This document shows positions 1 through 5,653 of a stretch of DNA of 5,696 nt, in pieces. The stretch spans positions 1 through 5,696 of the forward strand of contig JAUSPL010000098.1 of assembly GCA_030656535.1 (NCBI GenBank). The letters are read 5' to 3'. The position numbers and the translations under genes are program-made. The notes below the pieces were generated by a model. The model saw only the letters and a list, made by a program, of their open reading frames with translations. It was not told the origin of the DNA and did no database searches. The DNA comes from Gemmobacter sp. (lineage in GTDB: Bacteria > Pseudomonadota > Alphaproteobacteria > Rhodobacterales > Rhodobacteraceae). The number at the start of each line of letters is the position of its first letter. Positions within the stretch are counted from its first letter, which is position 1.

Positions 1-44
1 TGGGCGAAAGCGTGGGATTTGGCGTCTTTGCGGCTGTATTTCAT
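1..44 (-). CDS. Start of an unidentified gene, cut by the left edge
   Basis: Fourteen complete codons are visible, reading MKYSRKDAKSHAFA, before the window ends. The ATG overlaps the TGA of the CoxL-like gene in an ATGA arrangement. An AGGA ribosome-binding site lies 8 nt upstream, inside the end of that gene. Overlap plus a good binding site makes this a credible translational start and suggests one operon with translational coupling. The hydrophilic, lysine-rich N-terminus does not resemble the usual start of a 2Fe-2S subunit (CoxS type) or an FAD subunit (CoxM type). It loosely recalls the starts of some dihydrodipicolinate-synthase-family aldolase/lyase proteins, but that is a guess from 14 residues and no function is assigned. 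Confidence 0.7.
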   Translation of the reverse strand, partial: MKYSRKDAKSHAFA

Positions 45-2215
45 ATGTCCATTCCTGAAAGAGCGCGCCAGACCTGTTCCGAGGTCAGCGGCAGGGAAAG
101 ATCGGGGGTGTTGGCGGGCAGGGCGTCCATGACGGCGTTCAACAGCGCTGCAGGAATACCGATGCAGCCTGCCTCGCCCACGCCTTTGACGCCCAGAATG
201 TTGGCGGGGCTGGGGGTGGCGTGTTTGACGATGCGCAAAGGCGGCATGTCGCTTGCACGGGGGACGGCGTAATCCATCAGGCTGCCGGTGACCAACTGCC
301 CTTCCTGATAGACGATCCGTTCCATCAGTGCGGCGCCGATGCCCTGTGCGGCGCCACCGATCATCTGTCCTTCGACCAGCATCGGATTCACCACATGCCC
401 GGCGTCATCGACCCAGGTCAGGCAGTCTACAGCGACCACCCCTGTTTCCGGGTCCAGCGTCACCTCGGCCAGCACGGCACCAGAGGCCCAGGCTTCGGCC
501 GGGGCGTCGTACCGCACGGGGGCCACAAGCACCGCGCCGCTGGTCCCCAGTCTTGCCGCAAGGTCGGCCCAGGTCAGCAAGACGCCGTCGGCCCAAAACC
601 CGCCCGCTGCCATAATTACGTGATCGGGCGTGGTGGCCTGTGCTTTTGCCGCTGCCACCCGCGCCAAGGTTCCCAGCGCCCGCGCTGCCAGGACCGCCGC
701 CGATCCGCCTATCGCGGTGGATCGGGATGCCAGCGCGCCGATGCCGTCGGGAACCTGCTGTGTGTCGCCTGCCACCACCTGCACGTGATCCGGGGCGATC
801 TGCAACGCATCCGCCACCAACTGCGCAAAGGCTGTTTCGCGCCCTTGCCCCTGCGCGCTTGACCCTGTGGCAAGGACGACCGTTCCGTCGGCCATAAGCC
901 GGGCCTCGGCGGTTTCCCAGCCCTGCCCGCAGGGTTCGACATACAGCGCGATTCCCAGTCCGCAGACCTCGCCTGCGGCACGCCGCGCGCTTTGCGCCGC
1001 CCGCAGCGCCGCATAGCCCGATGCCGTTTCCAGCCGGTCCAAGAGCCCTGCGAAATCGCCGGAACACACACCATTCGCCGCAGGCAAATCGCCCGGTCCC
1101 ATGATGTTCAGGCGTCGGAATGCCAAGGGGTCCATTCCGGCGGCCTGCGCGCCCTTGTCCATCAACCGCTCGATCAACATCGCGGCCTCGGGGCGCCCCG
1201 CGCCGCGATAGATGTTGACGGCAGCCCTCGGGGTCAGATCTGCCGAAATGTCTGCTGCGACCTGTGCCACCGCGTAGGGACCCGGCAAGATGCGACCGGC
1301 GTTGCGTATGGGCGCAAGCGACGAATAGGGCATCCAGTGACCCAGCGGAAAGGCCATCTGTGCCGTCATCCCGTGCACGCGCCCTGTGTCGTCCAGCGTC
1401 AGAGTTCCGCTTGTCCGCGCGCCGCGCCCTTGGGTCGCGGCCTGGAATTCGTCCGACCGCGTTGCAACCCACAGCACTGCAGCGCCAAGCGCGCGGGCAG
1501 CATAGGCGCAGATCACATCTTCGGGCATCAAGGACGCCTTGCCGCCAAACGCGCCGCCCACGTCCGGTGCGACCACCCGGACGGCTTTGCGCGGCAAGCC
1601 AAGCATGATCGCCAGGTCATCCCGACAGCGTTGCGGTGTCTGGGTCGAAAGATGCGCGGTCAATCCGTCCTCCCAGATCGCCAGCGTGGCCCGGGGTTCC
1701 AGCGCAAAGGGTGCCACAAGGGCGTGATCCACGCGGGCCGCGACAGTCAGGCTGGCGGGCGCAGACCGTCCATCGCCACCGAAACGGTGCCGAACCACGG
1801 GCGTTGTGCCAATATCGTCCTCTTCAACGTCAAGAACGATCAGGTCCAGCGCATCACGCGCTTGCGCCACTGTGTCCGCCACGACGGCGACCACGGGCTG
1901 ACCCACAGCGCTGACCCGCCCAAGGGCCATCGGCTGCATGGGATGGACGTCCACGCCTTCGATCAAAGGGTTCACGCCCGCAGCGCCCAGCAAGGCCAGA
2001 TCGTCGCCGGTCAGCACCAGTCGAACCCCCGGCGCATCCTGCGCGTCGGAAATATCAAGGCTGAACGTCCCACCGGCATAGGGGCTGCGCAGAACCTCCA
2101 ATGCCAGGCAACCTTCTGGCGCAAGGTCGGCCACAAACCGTCCGGCGCCGGTCAGCAGTCGCTGATCTTCGCGCCGTGGCATTGCCTGCCCTGTCCATTT
2201 GCTGTGCCCGATCAT
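41..2215 (-). CDS. Xanthine dehydrogenase family molybdopterin-binding subunit (CoxL form II-like)
   Basis: Large catalytic subunit of a molybdenum hydroxylase, which carries the Mo-cytosine dinucleotide cofactor and oxidises a substrate with water as oxygen donor. The chosen ATG gives 724 residues, slightly short for a family of about 750-800. Visible in order: the N-terminal RREDQRLLTG signature (about residues 14-23), an a/b hammerhead domain to about 130, the STQ glutamine near Mo (Q192), VGGAFGGK (219-226), YRGAGR (336-341), AQGQGRET (454-461), ASRST (496-500) and GVGE with the catalytic glutamate (E681). YRGAGR in place of the AYxCSFR loop of true CO dehydrogenase marks a form II-like enzyme, so CO is probably not the substrate. 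There is no Fe-S or FAD domain and no signal peptide, as usual for this separate subunit. Other in-frame starts lie at 2227, 2236 and 2251. I prefer 2215 because a GGGGGA stretch ends 4 nt upstream and the N-terminus fits the family. Divergent from lysR; ATGA overlap with the next gene. Confidence 0.93.
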   Translation of the reverse strand: MIGHSKWTGQAMPRREDQRLLTGAGRFVADLAPEGCLALEVLRSPYAGGTFSLDISDAQDAPGVRLVLTGDDLALLGAAGVNPLIEGVDVHPMQPMALGRVSAVGQPVVAVVADTVAQARDALDLIVLDVEEDDIGTTPVVRHRFGGDGRSAPASLTVAARVDHALVAPFALEPRATLAIWEDGLTAHLSTQTPQRCRDDLAIMLGLPRKAVRVVAPDVGGAFGGKASLMPEDVICAYAARALGAAVLWVATRSDEFQAATQGRGARTSGTLTLDDTGRVHGMTAQMAFPLGHWMPYSSLAPIRNAGRILPGPYAVAQVAADISADLTPRAAVNIYRGAGRPEAAMLIERLMDKGAQAAGMDPLAFRRLNIMGPGDLPAANGVCSGDFAGLLDRLETASGYAALRAAQSARRAAGEVCGLGIALYVEPCGQGWETAEARLMADGTVVLATGSSAQGQGRETAFAQLVADALQIAPDHVQVVAGDTQQVPDGIGALASRSTAIGGSAAVLAARALGTLARVAAAKAQATTPDHVIMAAGGFWADGVLLTWADLAARLGTSGAVLVAPVRYDAPAEAWASGAVLAEVTLDPETGVVAVDCLTWVDDAGHVVNPMLVEGQMIGGAAQGIGAALMERIVYQEGQLVTGSLMDYAVPRASDMPPLRIVKHATPSPANILGVKGVGEAGCIGIPAALLNAVMDALPANTPDLSLPLTSEQVWRALSGMDI

Positions 2216-2253
2216 TGCATCCCCCATGATCGACATAGCAAACCATTCCATGA

Positions 2254-2284
2254 TCTATACAGCAATCCGGCAATGCATTATCAA
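2254..2284 (-). promoter_or_regulatory. Candidate promoter of the CoxL-like operon
   Basis: On the minus strand TTGATA (2284-2279) and TATAGA (2259-2254) are separated by 19 bp, a longish but possible sigma-70-like spacing. Transcription would start near 2247. That is inside the longest possible reading frame (ATG at 2251) and supports a start at 2236 or 2215 instead. The -35 element lies within the palindrome at 2278-2291, so a bound regulator could touch or block polymerase. Judged by eye only. Confidence 0.3.
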
Positions 2285-2291
2285 TTGATAA
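2278..2291. promoter_or_regulatory. 14-bp perfect palindrome, candidate LysR operator
   Basis: TTATCAATTGATAA is a perfect inverted repeat in the 93-bp gap between the divergent CoxL-like and lysR genes, and it is AT-rich in a GC-rich setting. It satisfies the T-N11-A pattern of LysR-type boxes twice (T2278/A2290 and T2279/A2291). It ends 17 bp before the lysR ATG, a position suited to autoregulation. A second short palindrome, AATGCATT (2272-2279), overlaps its left edge. CTATAC occurs on both sides, at 2255-2260 and 2293-2298. The palindrome is seen directly; its role as operator is inferred from the divergent layout typical of LysR regulators. Confidence 0.5.
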
Positions 2292-2308
2292 GCTATACGG
2301 ATAAATAC

Positions 2309-3205
2309 ATGCGCCCAACCCTGCGCCAGATCGAGTGTTTCCTTGCCGCAGCCGACCTTGGCAGCTTTTCGCGCGCGGCAGAGCGACTGGGACTTAGTCA
2401 GCCCGCCCTTAGCCAGCAGATCCGCGATCTGGAGGCCCTTTTGGGTTTGCGCCTGTTGGACCGTACCACCCGCAGGGTTGATTTGACGCCCGCGGGGCGA
2501 ACCTTTCGCGATCAGACCACACCCGCGCTTGCCGAACTTGACCGTGCGACCGAGGCCGCCCAAGGCCGCGCCAGACTGCGCAGCGGTCAGTTGCGCCTTG
2601 CCGCGCCGCCGTTGTTGGCCGCTGCCATCTTGCCTCAGGCCATCGCTGGCTTTCTGGCCCAGCACCCTGGGCTGACCAGTTCCCTGTCCGACATCGGGAC
2701 CGAGGACATCCTGACTCATTTGCGGACAGGGCGTGCCGATATCGGTATCGGCACCTTTCCACCGGGACTGCCCGATCTGGATCACCGCCCGATCCTGCGG
2801 GATGCGCTGATGCTGTTTTCCCCGCGCGGGCATCCGTTGGCAGGGCTTGCGTCAAGCTGGTCAGATGTTGCGCAATACCCCTTGATCACCTTGACTCGTG
2901 ACAGTGGTATCAGGTTGCTGGTCGAGCTGGGGTTCGAGCGCGCCAACCTGTCGCCGCGCCCGGTCCAGGAGGTCACGCAGATCACGACCGCGCTTGCGTT
3001 GGTCGCGGCGGGGTTGGGTATCGCGGTATTGCCTGGTTATGCGCGCGTCGCGCCGAACGCGCAGTTGCTTGCGTGCTCGCCGCTGCAAGGCCCGCCGGTG
3101 GGCCGCGAAATCGCGGCTGTCTTGCCCCGCGATCGCAGCCCTGAACCTGCCGCGATCCCGTTCCTTGACCACTTGGCGCGTGTCATGCGCCAGCACGCGC
3201 CATAA
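2309..3205 (+). CDS. LysR family transcriptional regulator
   Basis: A 298-residue cytoplasmic DNA-binding regulator, the usual LysR length. The N-terminus MRPTLRQIECFLAAADLGSF opens the winged helix-turn-helix; the recognition region is about residues 18-48 and contains SRAAERLGLSQPALSQQI. It is followed by DRTTRRVDLTPAG, a classical LysR signature. A linker helix (about 65-90) leads into the type-2 periplasmic-binding-like effector domain (about 92-295), with the GRADIGIG strand near 141-148 and GLGIAVLPGYA near 235-245. The start at 2309 gives the family-typical N-terminus. An in-frame ATG at 2273 would add 12 residues and run through the palindrome, so I reject it. The ribosome-binding site is weak (CGGA, 7 nt away). 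It is divergent from the CoxL-like gene, which it probably regulates, and the effector may be that enzyme's substrate or product. The effector cannot be read from sequence. Confidence 0.93.
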   Translation: MRPTLRQIECFLAAADLGSFSRAAERLGLSQPALSQQIRDLEALLGLRLLDRTTRRVDLTPAGRTFRDQTTPALAELDRATEAAQGRARLRSGQLRLAAPPLLAAAILPQAIAGFLAQHPGLTSSLSDIGTEDILTHLRTGRADIGIGTFPPGLPDLDHRPILRDALMLFSPRGHPLAGLASSWSDVAQYPLITLTRDSGIRLLVELGFERANLSPRPVQEVTQITTALALVAAGLGIAVLPGYARVAPNAQLLACSPLQGPPVGREIAAVLPRDRSPEPAAIPFLDHLARVMRQHAP

Positions 3206-3209
3206 CCTG

Positions 3210-3884
3210 TCAGAATGGACAGGCCGCAGTATATGCCTGTGTCACCCCGGTTTCAGGATGCCGAAAACGCAGGCTTTCGGCGTGCAGCATCAGCCGCGGA
3301 TGGTCCAAGGCTGCGCCGTCTGCATAAAGCCGGTCGCCCAGTATCGGGTGCCCAAGCGCCTGCATGTGCACGCGCAACTGATGTGTCCGCCCGGTTTGCG
3401 GCATCAGCCGTACGCGCGTTTCGGTGGGGTCGGCCCGCACCACACGCCAATTGGTGATCGCGGGCTTGCCGGTTTCATGATTGACGTGCTGACGTGGTCG
3501 GTTAGGCCAGTCCACAATGATCGGCAGATCGACCGTCCCGGTCTTTTGCCTCAAGGCACCTGACAGCCGCGCGACATAGACCTTCTTGACGCCACGCCCC
3601 TCGAACTGCTGCCCAAGGGATACCTGCGCCGCCTTGGTCAACGCAAATACCATGATGCCCGACGTGTCCAGATCCAGCCGATGGACCAGCAGCGCATCCG
3701 GAAACACCCGCTGCAAGCGAGAGATAAGGCAGTCGGCCAAAGCCTCGCCCCGCCCTGGCACCGATAACAGTCCCGCGGGCTTGTCTACGATGACAATCGC
3801 ACTGTCATGGTGCAGCACCGTCACCGGCACGTCGGGCGGCGTATAGACGAACCCGCCCAGGTCAGTCTCTTCCACGTCTGCCAT
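3210..3884 (-). CDS. rluA: RluA-type 23S rRNA/tRNA pseudouridine synthase
   Basis: Isomerises uridine to pseudouridine in RNA. E. coli RluA, which this 224-residue protein resembles closely in length and order of motifs, modifies 23S rRNA U746 and tRNA U32. Visible: DKPAGLLSVPGRG (about 34-46), the catalytic-loop motif HRLDLDTSG (68-76) with nucleophile Asp71, DLPIIVDWPNRPRQ (119-132), ETGKPA (137-142), and RTHQLRVHMQALGHPILGDRLYA (166-188). There is no S4 domain at the N-terminus, which fits RluA rather than RluC/RluD. The ATG has only a modest binding site (GGGA, 10 nt away), while a stronger AGGAG serves a small overlapping reading frame. It converges with lysR, with 4 bp between stop codons. 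It stands alone, 270 bp from the next gene on its strand. Assignment to RluA rather than another single-domain paralogue is likely but rests on remembered similarity. Confidence 0.92.
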   Translation of the reverse strand: MADVEETDLGGFVYTPPDVPVTVLHHDSAIVIVDKPAGLLSVPGRGEALADCLISRLQRVFPDALLVHRLDLDTSGIMVFALTKAAQVSLGQQFEGRGVKKVYVARLSGALRQKTGTVDLPIIVDWPNRPRQHVNHETGKPAITNWRVVRADPTETRVRLMPQTGRTHQLRVHMQALGHPILGDRLYADGAALDHPRLMLHAESLRFRHPETGVTQAYTAACPF

Positions 3885-3894
3885 TTTCGACCAT
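3862..3894 (-). other. Ten-codon leader ORF overlapping the rluA start
   Basis: ATG at 3894 opens MVENGRRGRD and stops with TGA at 3864-3862, inside the first codons of rluA and in another frame. An AGGAG sits 9 nt upstream (3908-3904), a better ribosome-binding site than rluA itself has. The predicted transcript would begin just before this AGGAG. It could be a leader peptide that sets rluA translation, or a chance reading frame. No peptide family is recognised. Confidence 0.2.
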
Positions 3895-3899
3895 TCCCA

Positions 3900-4000
3900 A
3901 GTACTCCTGTCAAAGGCGCATACAGGCTGCAGGAAATCCCGTCAAACAATGCGCTGCCCCAGAGGGCCGCGACCCCGTCGCCAAGTCACCAGTACTCCTG
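3900..4000. repeat. 10-bp direct repeat AGTACTCCTG
   Basis: AGTACTCCTG occurs at 3900-3909 and again at 3991-4000 with 81 bp between the copies, all in the gap upstream of rluA. The first copy contains the AGGAG (minus strand) discussed for the leader ORF. Ten matching bases this close are mildly unusual, but chance is possible and flanking bases do not extend the match. No other mobile-element feature is seen. Confidence 0.3.
3917..3945 (-). promoter_or_regulatory. Sigma-70-like promoter for rluA
   Basis: On the minus strand TTGACG (3945-3940, 5 of 6 consensus bases) is followed after exactly 17 bp by TATGCG (3922-3917). Transcription would begin near 3910, giving an rluA leader of about 26 nt. 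The -35 and spacing are good and the -10 is only half matched, acceptable for a GC-rich alphaproteobacterium. No operator-like repeat overlaps it, in line with constitutive expression of a housekeeping RNA-modification gene. Confidence 0.45.
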
Positions 4001-4025
4001 CTTTCGGGCGACACATGCGCATCGC

Positions 4026-4050
4026 GCGCTTTCGGTGCGTGCGAAAGTGC
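4026..4050. other. Inverted repeat (9-bp stem, 7-nt loop)
   Basis: GCGCTTTCG (4026-4034) pairs with CGAAAGTGC (4042-4050) through nine positions, one of them a G-U pair, around the loop GTGCGTG. It lies in the gap between rluA and the exporter gene. Neither strand has a T-run after it, so it is not a standard intrinsic terminator. It could be an RNA structure, a protein site, or a Rho-associated 3' structure of the exporter transcript. Confidence 0.35.
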
Positions 4051-4072
4051 CTTGGGGCGCGGGGCTGCTGAC

Positions 4073-4119
4073 CTGCGATCCACACTGAGCTGCGCCGGCA
4101 GGTGTGAACCATCGCGCAG
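4073..4119. other. Nested inverted repeat downstream of the exporter gene
   Basis: CTGC (4090-4093) and GCAG (4098-4101) close a GCCG tetraloop. CACAC (4081-4085) and GTGTG (4102-4106) extend this across a 4-nt bulge, and CTGC+GAT (4073-4079) pairs with ATC and GCAG (4111-4119) around small internal loops. On the minus strand it begins about 35 nt after the stop of the exporter gene ending at 4155, where a transcript 3' end would be expected. There is no U-tract, so termination by this element alone is doubtful; a 3'-protecting structure is possible. Confidence 0.35.
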
Positions 4120-4154
4120 GCAGGCAACATGACTTCAGGAATGAATGGTTTGGG

Positions 4155-4775
4155 TCAGTCCAGAACCAGCTTGGCGGCCAGCCCTGCAAACAGCACGGCT
4201 GCCAGCTTGTTGACCGCCCCCATGCGTCGCGCCAGCACCGCGCCCGCATAGCCCGCAAGAATTCCGTATCCCATTGTGACGAGCGTCCCGGTAAACGCAA
4301 ACATCAGCCCGAGCCCCACAATCTGTTTCCAGATCGGCCCGGCAGCGGGGTCCACGAATTGTGGCAGAAACGACAAGACGAACAGGATCGGCTTCGGGTT
4401 CAGGACATTGGTCAACACCCCGCGACGGAACGCGCGCAGGGGTGTCGGCACACCGCGACCTTCGCCGACAGCGCCCGCCCGCCAAGCCTTGACCGCAAGC
4501 CACGAAAGATAGCCGGCGCCTGCCCATCGAAGCACGGTCAGGGCCTCGGGGTGCGTCGCTATCAGCGCAGACACGCCCAGTGCGGCCAAAGTGACATGCC
4601 ACAGCACGCCCACCCCCGCCCCAAACCCGGCTGCAGCCCCGACTTTGGGGCCGCCCTGAATTCCACAGGCGGTCGCAAAAACCATATCTGCACCGGGAGC
4701 AAAGTTGACGACCAACCCCCCCACCATGAACGCAGCCAACCGTTCAGGAGGCAGGGCAAGCAAGACATCTATCAT
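4155..4775 (-). CDS. LysE/RhtB family amino-acid exporter (copy A)
   Basis: Inner-membrane exporter of the LysE/RhtB superfamily, whose members pump amino acids or derivatives out of the cell. The protein has 206 residues, the family norm, with about six hydrophobic segments (near 10-24, 45-72, 78-98, 119-141, 151-175 and 188-205). The N-terminal motif NFAPGADM (24-31) matches the family pattern with the usual PGP changed to PGA. The central TNVLNPKP (122-129) and LPQFVDP (137-143) are canonical. I start at the ATG at 4775 because a GGAG lies 8 nt upstream; an in-frame GTG at 4784 would add three residues but sits on that binding site. It lies 275 bp downstream of the second exporter gene on the same strand, with hairpins between, so it may have its own promoter. 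The substrate is not predictable. Confidence 0.9.
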   Translation of the reverse strand: MIDVLLALPPERLAAFMVGGLVVNFAPGADMVFATACGIQGGPKVGAAAGFGAGVGVLWHVTLAALGVSALIATHPEALTVLRWAGAGYLSWLAVKAWRAGAVGEGRGVPTPLRAFRRGVLTNVLNPKPILFVLSFLPQFVDPAAGPIWKQIVGLGLMFAFTGTLVTMGYGILAGYAGAVLARRMGAVNKLAAVLFAGLAAKLVLD

Positions 4776-4788
4776 CGTCGACACTCCG

Positions 4789-4809
4789 AAAACCCGCCCC
4801 GACTGGCGG
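4789..4809 (-). terminator. Short GC hairpin followed by TTTT, upstream of exporter copy A
   Basis: On the minus strand CCGCC (4809-4805) pairs with GGCGG (4798-4794) around a 6-nt loop, followed by G and TTTT (4792-4789). The stem has only five pairs and the T-run is short, so it is weak. It lies directly before the ribosome-binding site of exporter copy A. It could end transcripts from the upstream exporter gene, act as an attenuator in the leader of copy A, or be chance. Confidence 0.3.
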
Positions 4810-4843
4810 TGCAGATGTCCCGCGCCAGACCGCCAAGGTCAAG

Positions 4844-4870
4844 ATGCCCCGAAGGCCGCCCGGGGGGCAT
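4844..4870. other. Inverted repeat ATGCCCC / GGGGCAT
   Basis: A perfect 7-bp inverted repeat, ATGCCCC (4844-4850) and GGGGCAT (4864-4870), with a 13-nt GC-rich interval, in the gap between the two exporter genes. No T-run follows on either strand. On the minus strand a TTGACC (4842-4837) starts just after it, so it would lie upstream of any promoter for exporter copy A and could be a protein-binding site. The -10 region at the right distance (GACATC) is poor. Confidence 0.3.
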
Positions 4871-4983
4871 TGGCCGGACGGTTTTGCGCACCCATTCGCG
4901 CTTTGCGGGCCCAATCCGTTGTGCTGCAGGCTGGCCCCAGTCGGCTGGATTGTCTTGTGGTCTGGCAACGACAGGACATGTGA

Positions 4984-5004
4984 CGCAGGTCGCAGGTCGC
5001 AGGT
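4984..5004. repeat. Threefold tandem heptamer CGCAGGT
   Basis: CGCAGGT is repeated exactly three times head to tail, at 4984-4990, 4991-4997 and 4998-5004, between the exporter genes and 47 bp past the stop codon of the upstream one. The 7-bp period would shift frame if copies were gained or lost, but no reading frame is known to run through it. It may be a slippage-prone repeat or a small array of regulator sites. Confidence 0.65.
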
Positions 5005-5034
5005 CAGCGAAGGCGCTCTTTTGCGTGCGAGGAT

Positions 5035-5050
5035 CGGGTGTACAGACCCG
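5035..5050 (-). terminator. Small hairpin directly after the stop of exporter copy B
   Basis: CGGGT and ACCCG (5-bp stem, 6-nt loop) begin at the first base after the TAG of the exporter gene ending at 5051. No T-run follows on the minus strand, so it is at most part of a Rho-dependent or non-canonical 3' end. Low confidence. Confidence 0.2.
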
Positions 5051-5653
5051 CTAGCCGGACAGCCCCAGCGCCACACCATAGATCACAAACGCCACGCCCA
5101 TCACCTGCCGAAACCAGACGCCTGTGATCGCAGCCATGGCAGTACGGCCCAAGCCTGCCCCCAGCGCGGTGTAGCCGCAATAGCTTAGTCCTGTCAGCGT
5201 CATGGCGGTGGGATAGATCACTGCCATCTGATCCCAGACCGGCACTGCAGGGTCAACAAACTGGGTAAACCCGGCAAGATAGCCCATCAGACTTTTGATA
5301 TTCAAAGTCGCGATCAAGAAGGCCCGCCAGAAAACGCTTCCGGCCCCGGCTTGTGCACCCATTGCGACGCGCGCGCGCAGCACGGTCCGGACACCAAGCC
5401 AGACAAGAACCATCGCGCCGACCAAGCGCAACACCCCGATCGCCCCCGGCGCCGCTGCCAGTGCCGCCGCCAGCCCAGCAGCCGACAATGTCAGGAACAA
5501 AAACGCCTGGACCAGGATTGCCGCGACACCCCACAGCGACCTCTTGAATCCATAGGCCATTCCGTTTCCGACGCAGTTCACGGCGTTCGGCCCGGGCGAG
5601 GTGACAAACACGACCCAGAAGGCTGCAAACACCAACCAGCCGTCAAGCCCCAT
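5051..5653 (-). CDS. LysE/RhtB family amino-acid exporter (copy B)
   Basis: A 200-residue inner-membrane protein of the LysE/RhtB exporter superfamily with about six hydrophobic segments (near 5-25, 38-66, 71-92, 110-135, 139-168 and 170-200). The first segment ends in the canonical SPGPNA (19-24), and a TQFVDP motif follows the fourth (130-135). The central motif, normally NPK, reads TLNIKSLMGY (116-125), so the proline is replaced by isoleucine. The two copies in this window share motifs but little else, so they look like old paralogues with different substrates and not a recent duplication. The ATG overlaps the TGA of the upstream gene as TGATG, and the binding site is weak (GGGA about 10 nt away), which fits translational coupling. 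The substrate is not predictable. Confidence 0.88.
   Translation of the reverse strand: MGLDGWLVFAAFWVVFVTSPGPNAVNCVGNGMAYGFKRSLWGVAAILVQAFLFLTLSAAGLAAALAAAPGAIGVLRLVGAMVLVWLGVRTVLRARVAMGAQAGAGSVFWRAFLIATLNIKSLMGYLAGFTQFVDPAVPVWDQMAVIYPTAMTLTGLSYCGYTALGAGLGRTAMAAITGVWFRQVMGVAFVIYGVALGLSG

Noticed and set aside
405..1472. 355-codon minus-strand open frame in a second frame of the CoxL-like gene
   Set aside because: Arg/Gly-rich translation with no domain; a frame shadow typical of high-GC DNA.
2216..2251. Longer starts (2227, 2236, 2251) for the CoxL-like gene
   Set aside because: Possible, but the start at 2251 would lie upstream of the likely transcription start and has no binding site. 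The start at 2236 (GGAATGG upstream) remains the best alternative to 2215.
992..2308. Long plus-strand open frame antisense to the CoxL-like gene, continuous with lysR
   Set aside because: It is a codon-bias shadow of a clearly conserved minus-strand gene. The LysR domain starts at 2309, and the upstream translation is rich in Arg, His, Cys and Gln with no recognisable family.
2273..2308. Upstream in-frame ATG for lysR
   Set aside because: It would add 12 residues ahead of the classical LysR N-terminus and run through the palindrome; there is no better binding site.
3900..4000. AGTACTCCTG direct repeats as target-site duplications of a lost insertion
   Set aside because: The 81 bp between the copies shows no terminal inverted repeats or transposase remnant, so chance or local duplication is enough.
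4814..4842. TTGACC-N17-GACATC as a promoter for exporter copy A
   Set aside because: The -35 is good but the -10 matches only two of six consensus bases; too weak to list as a feature.
4104..5054. 316-codon plus-strand open frame across exporter copy A and the exporter gap
   Set aside because: Low-complexity translation rich in Arg, Gln and His, opposite a well-supported membrane protein gene; no family likeness.
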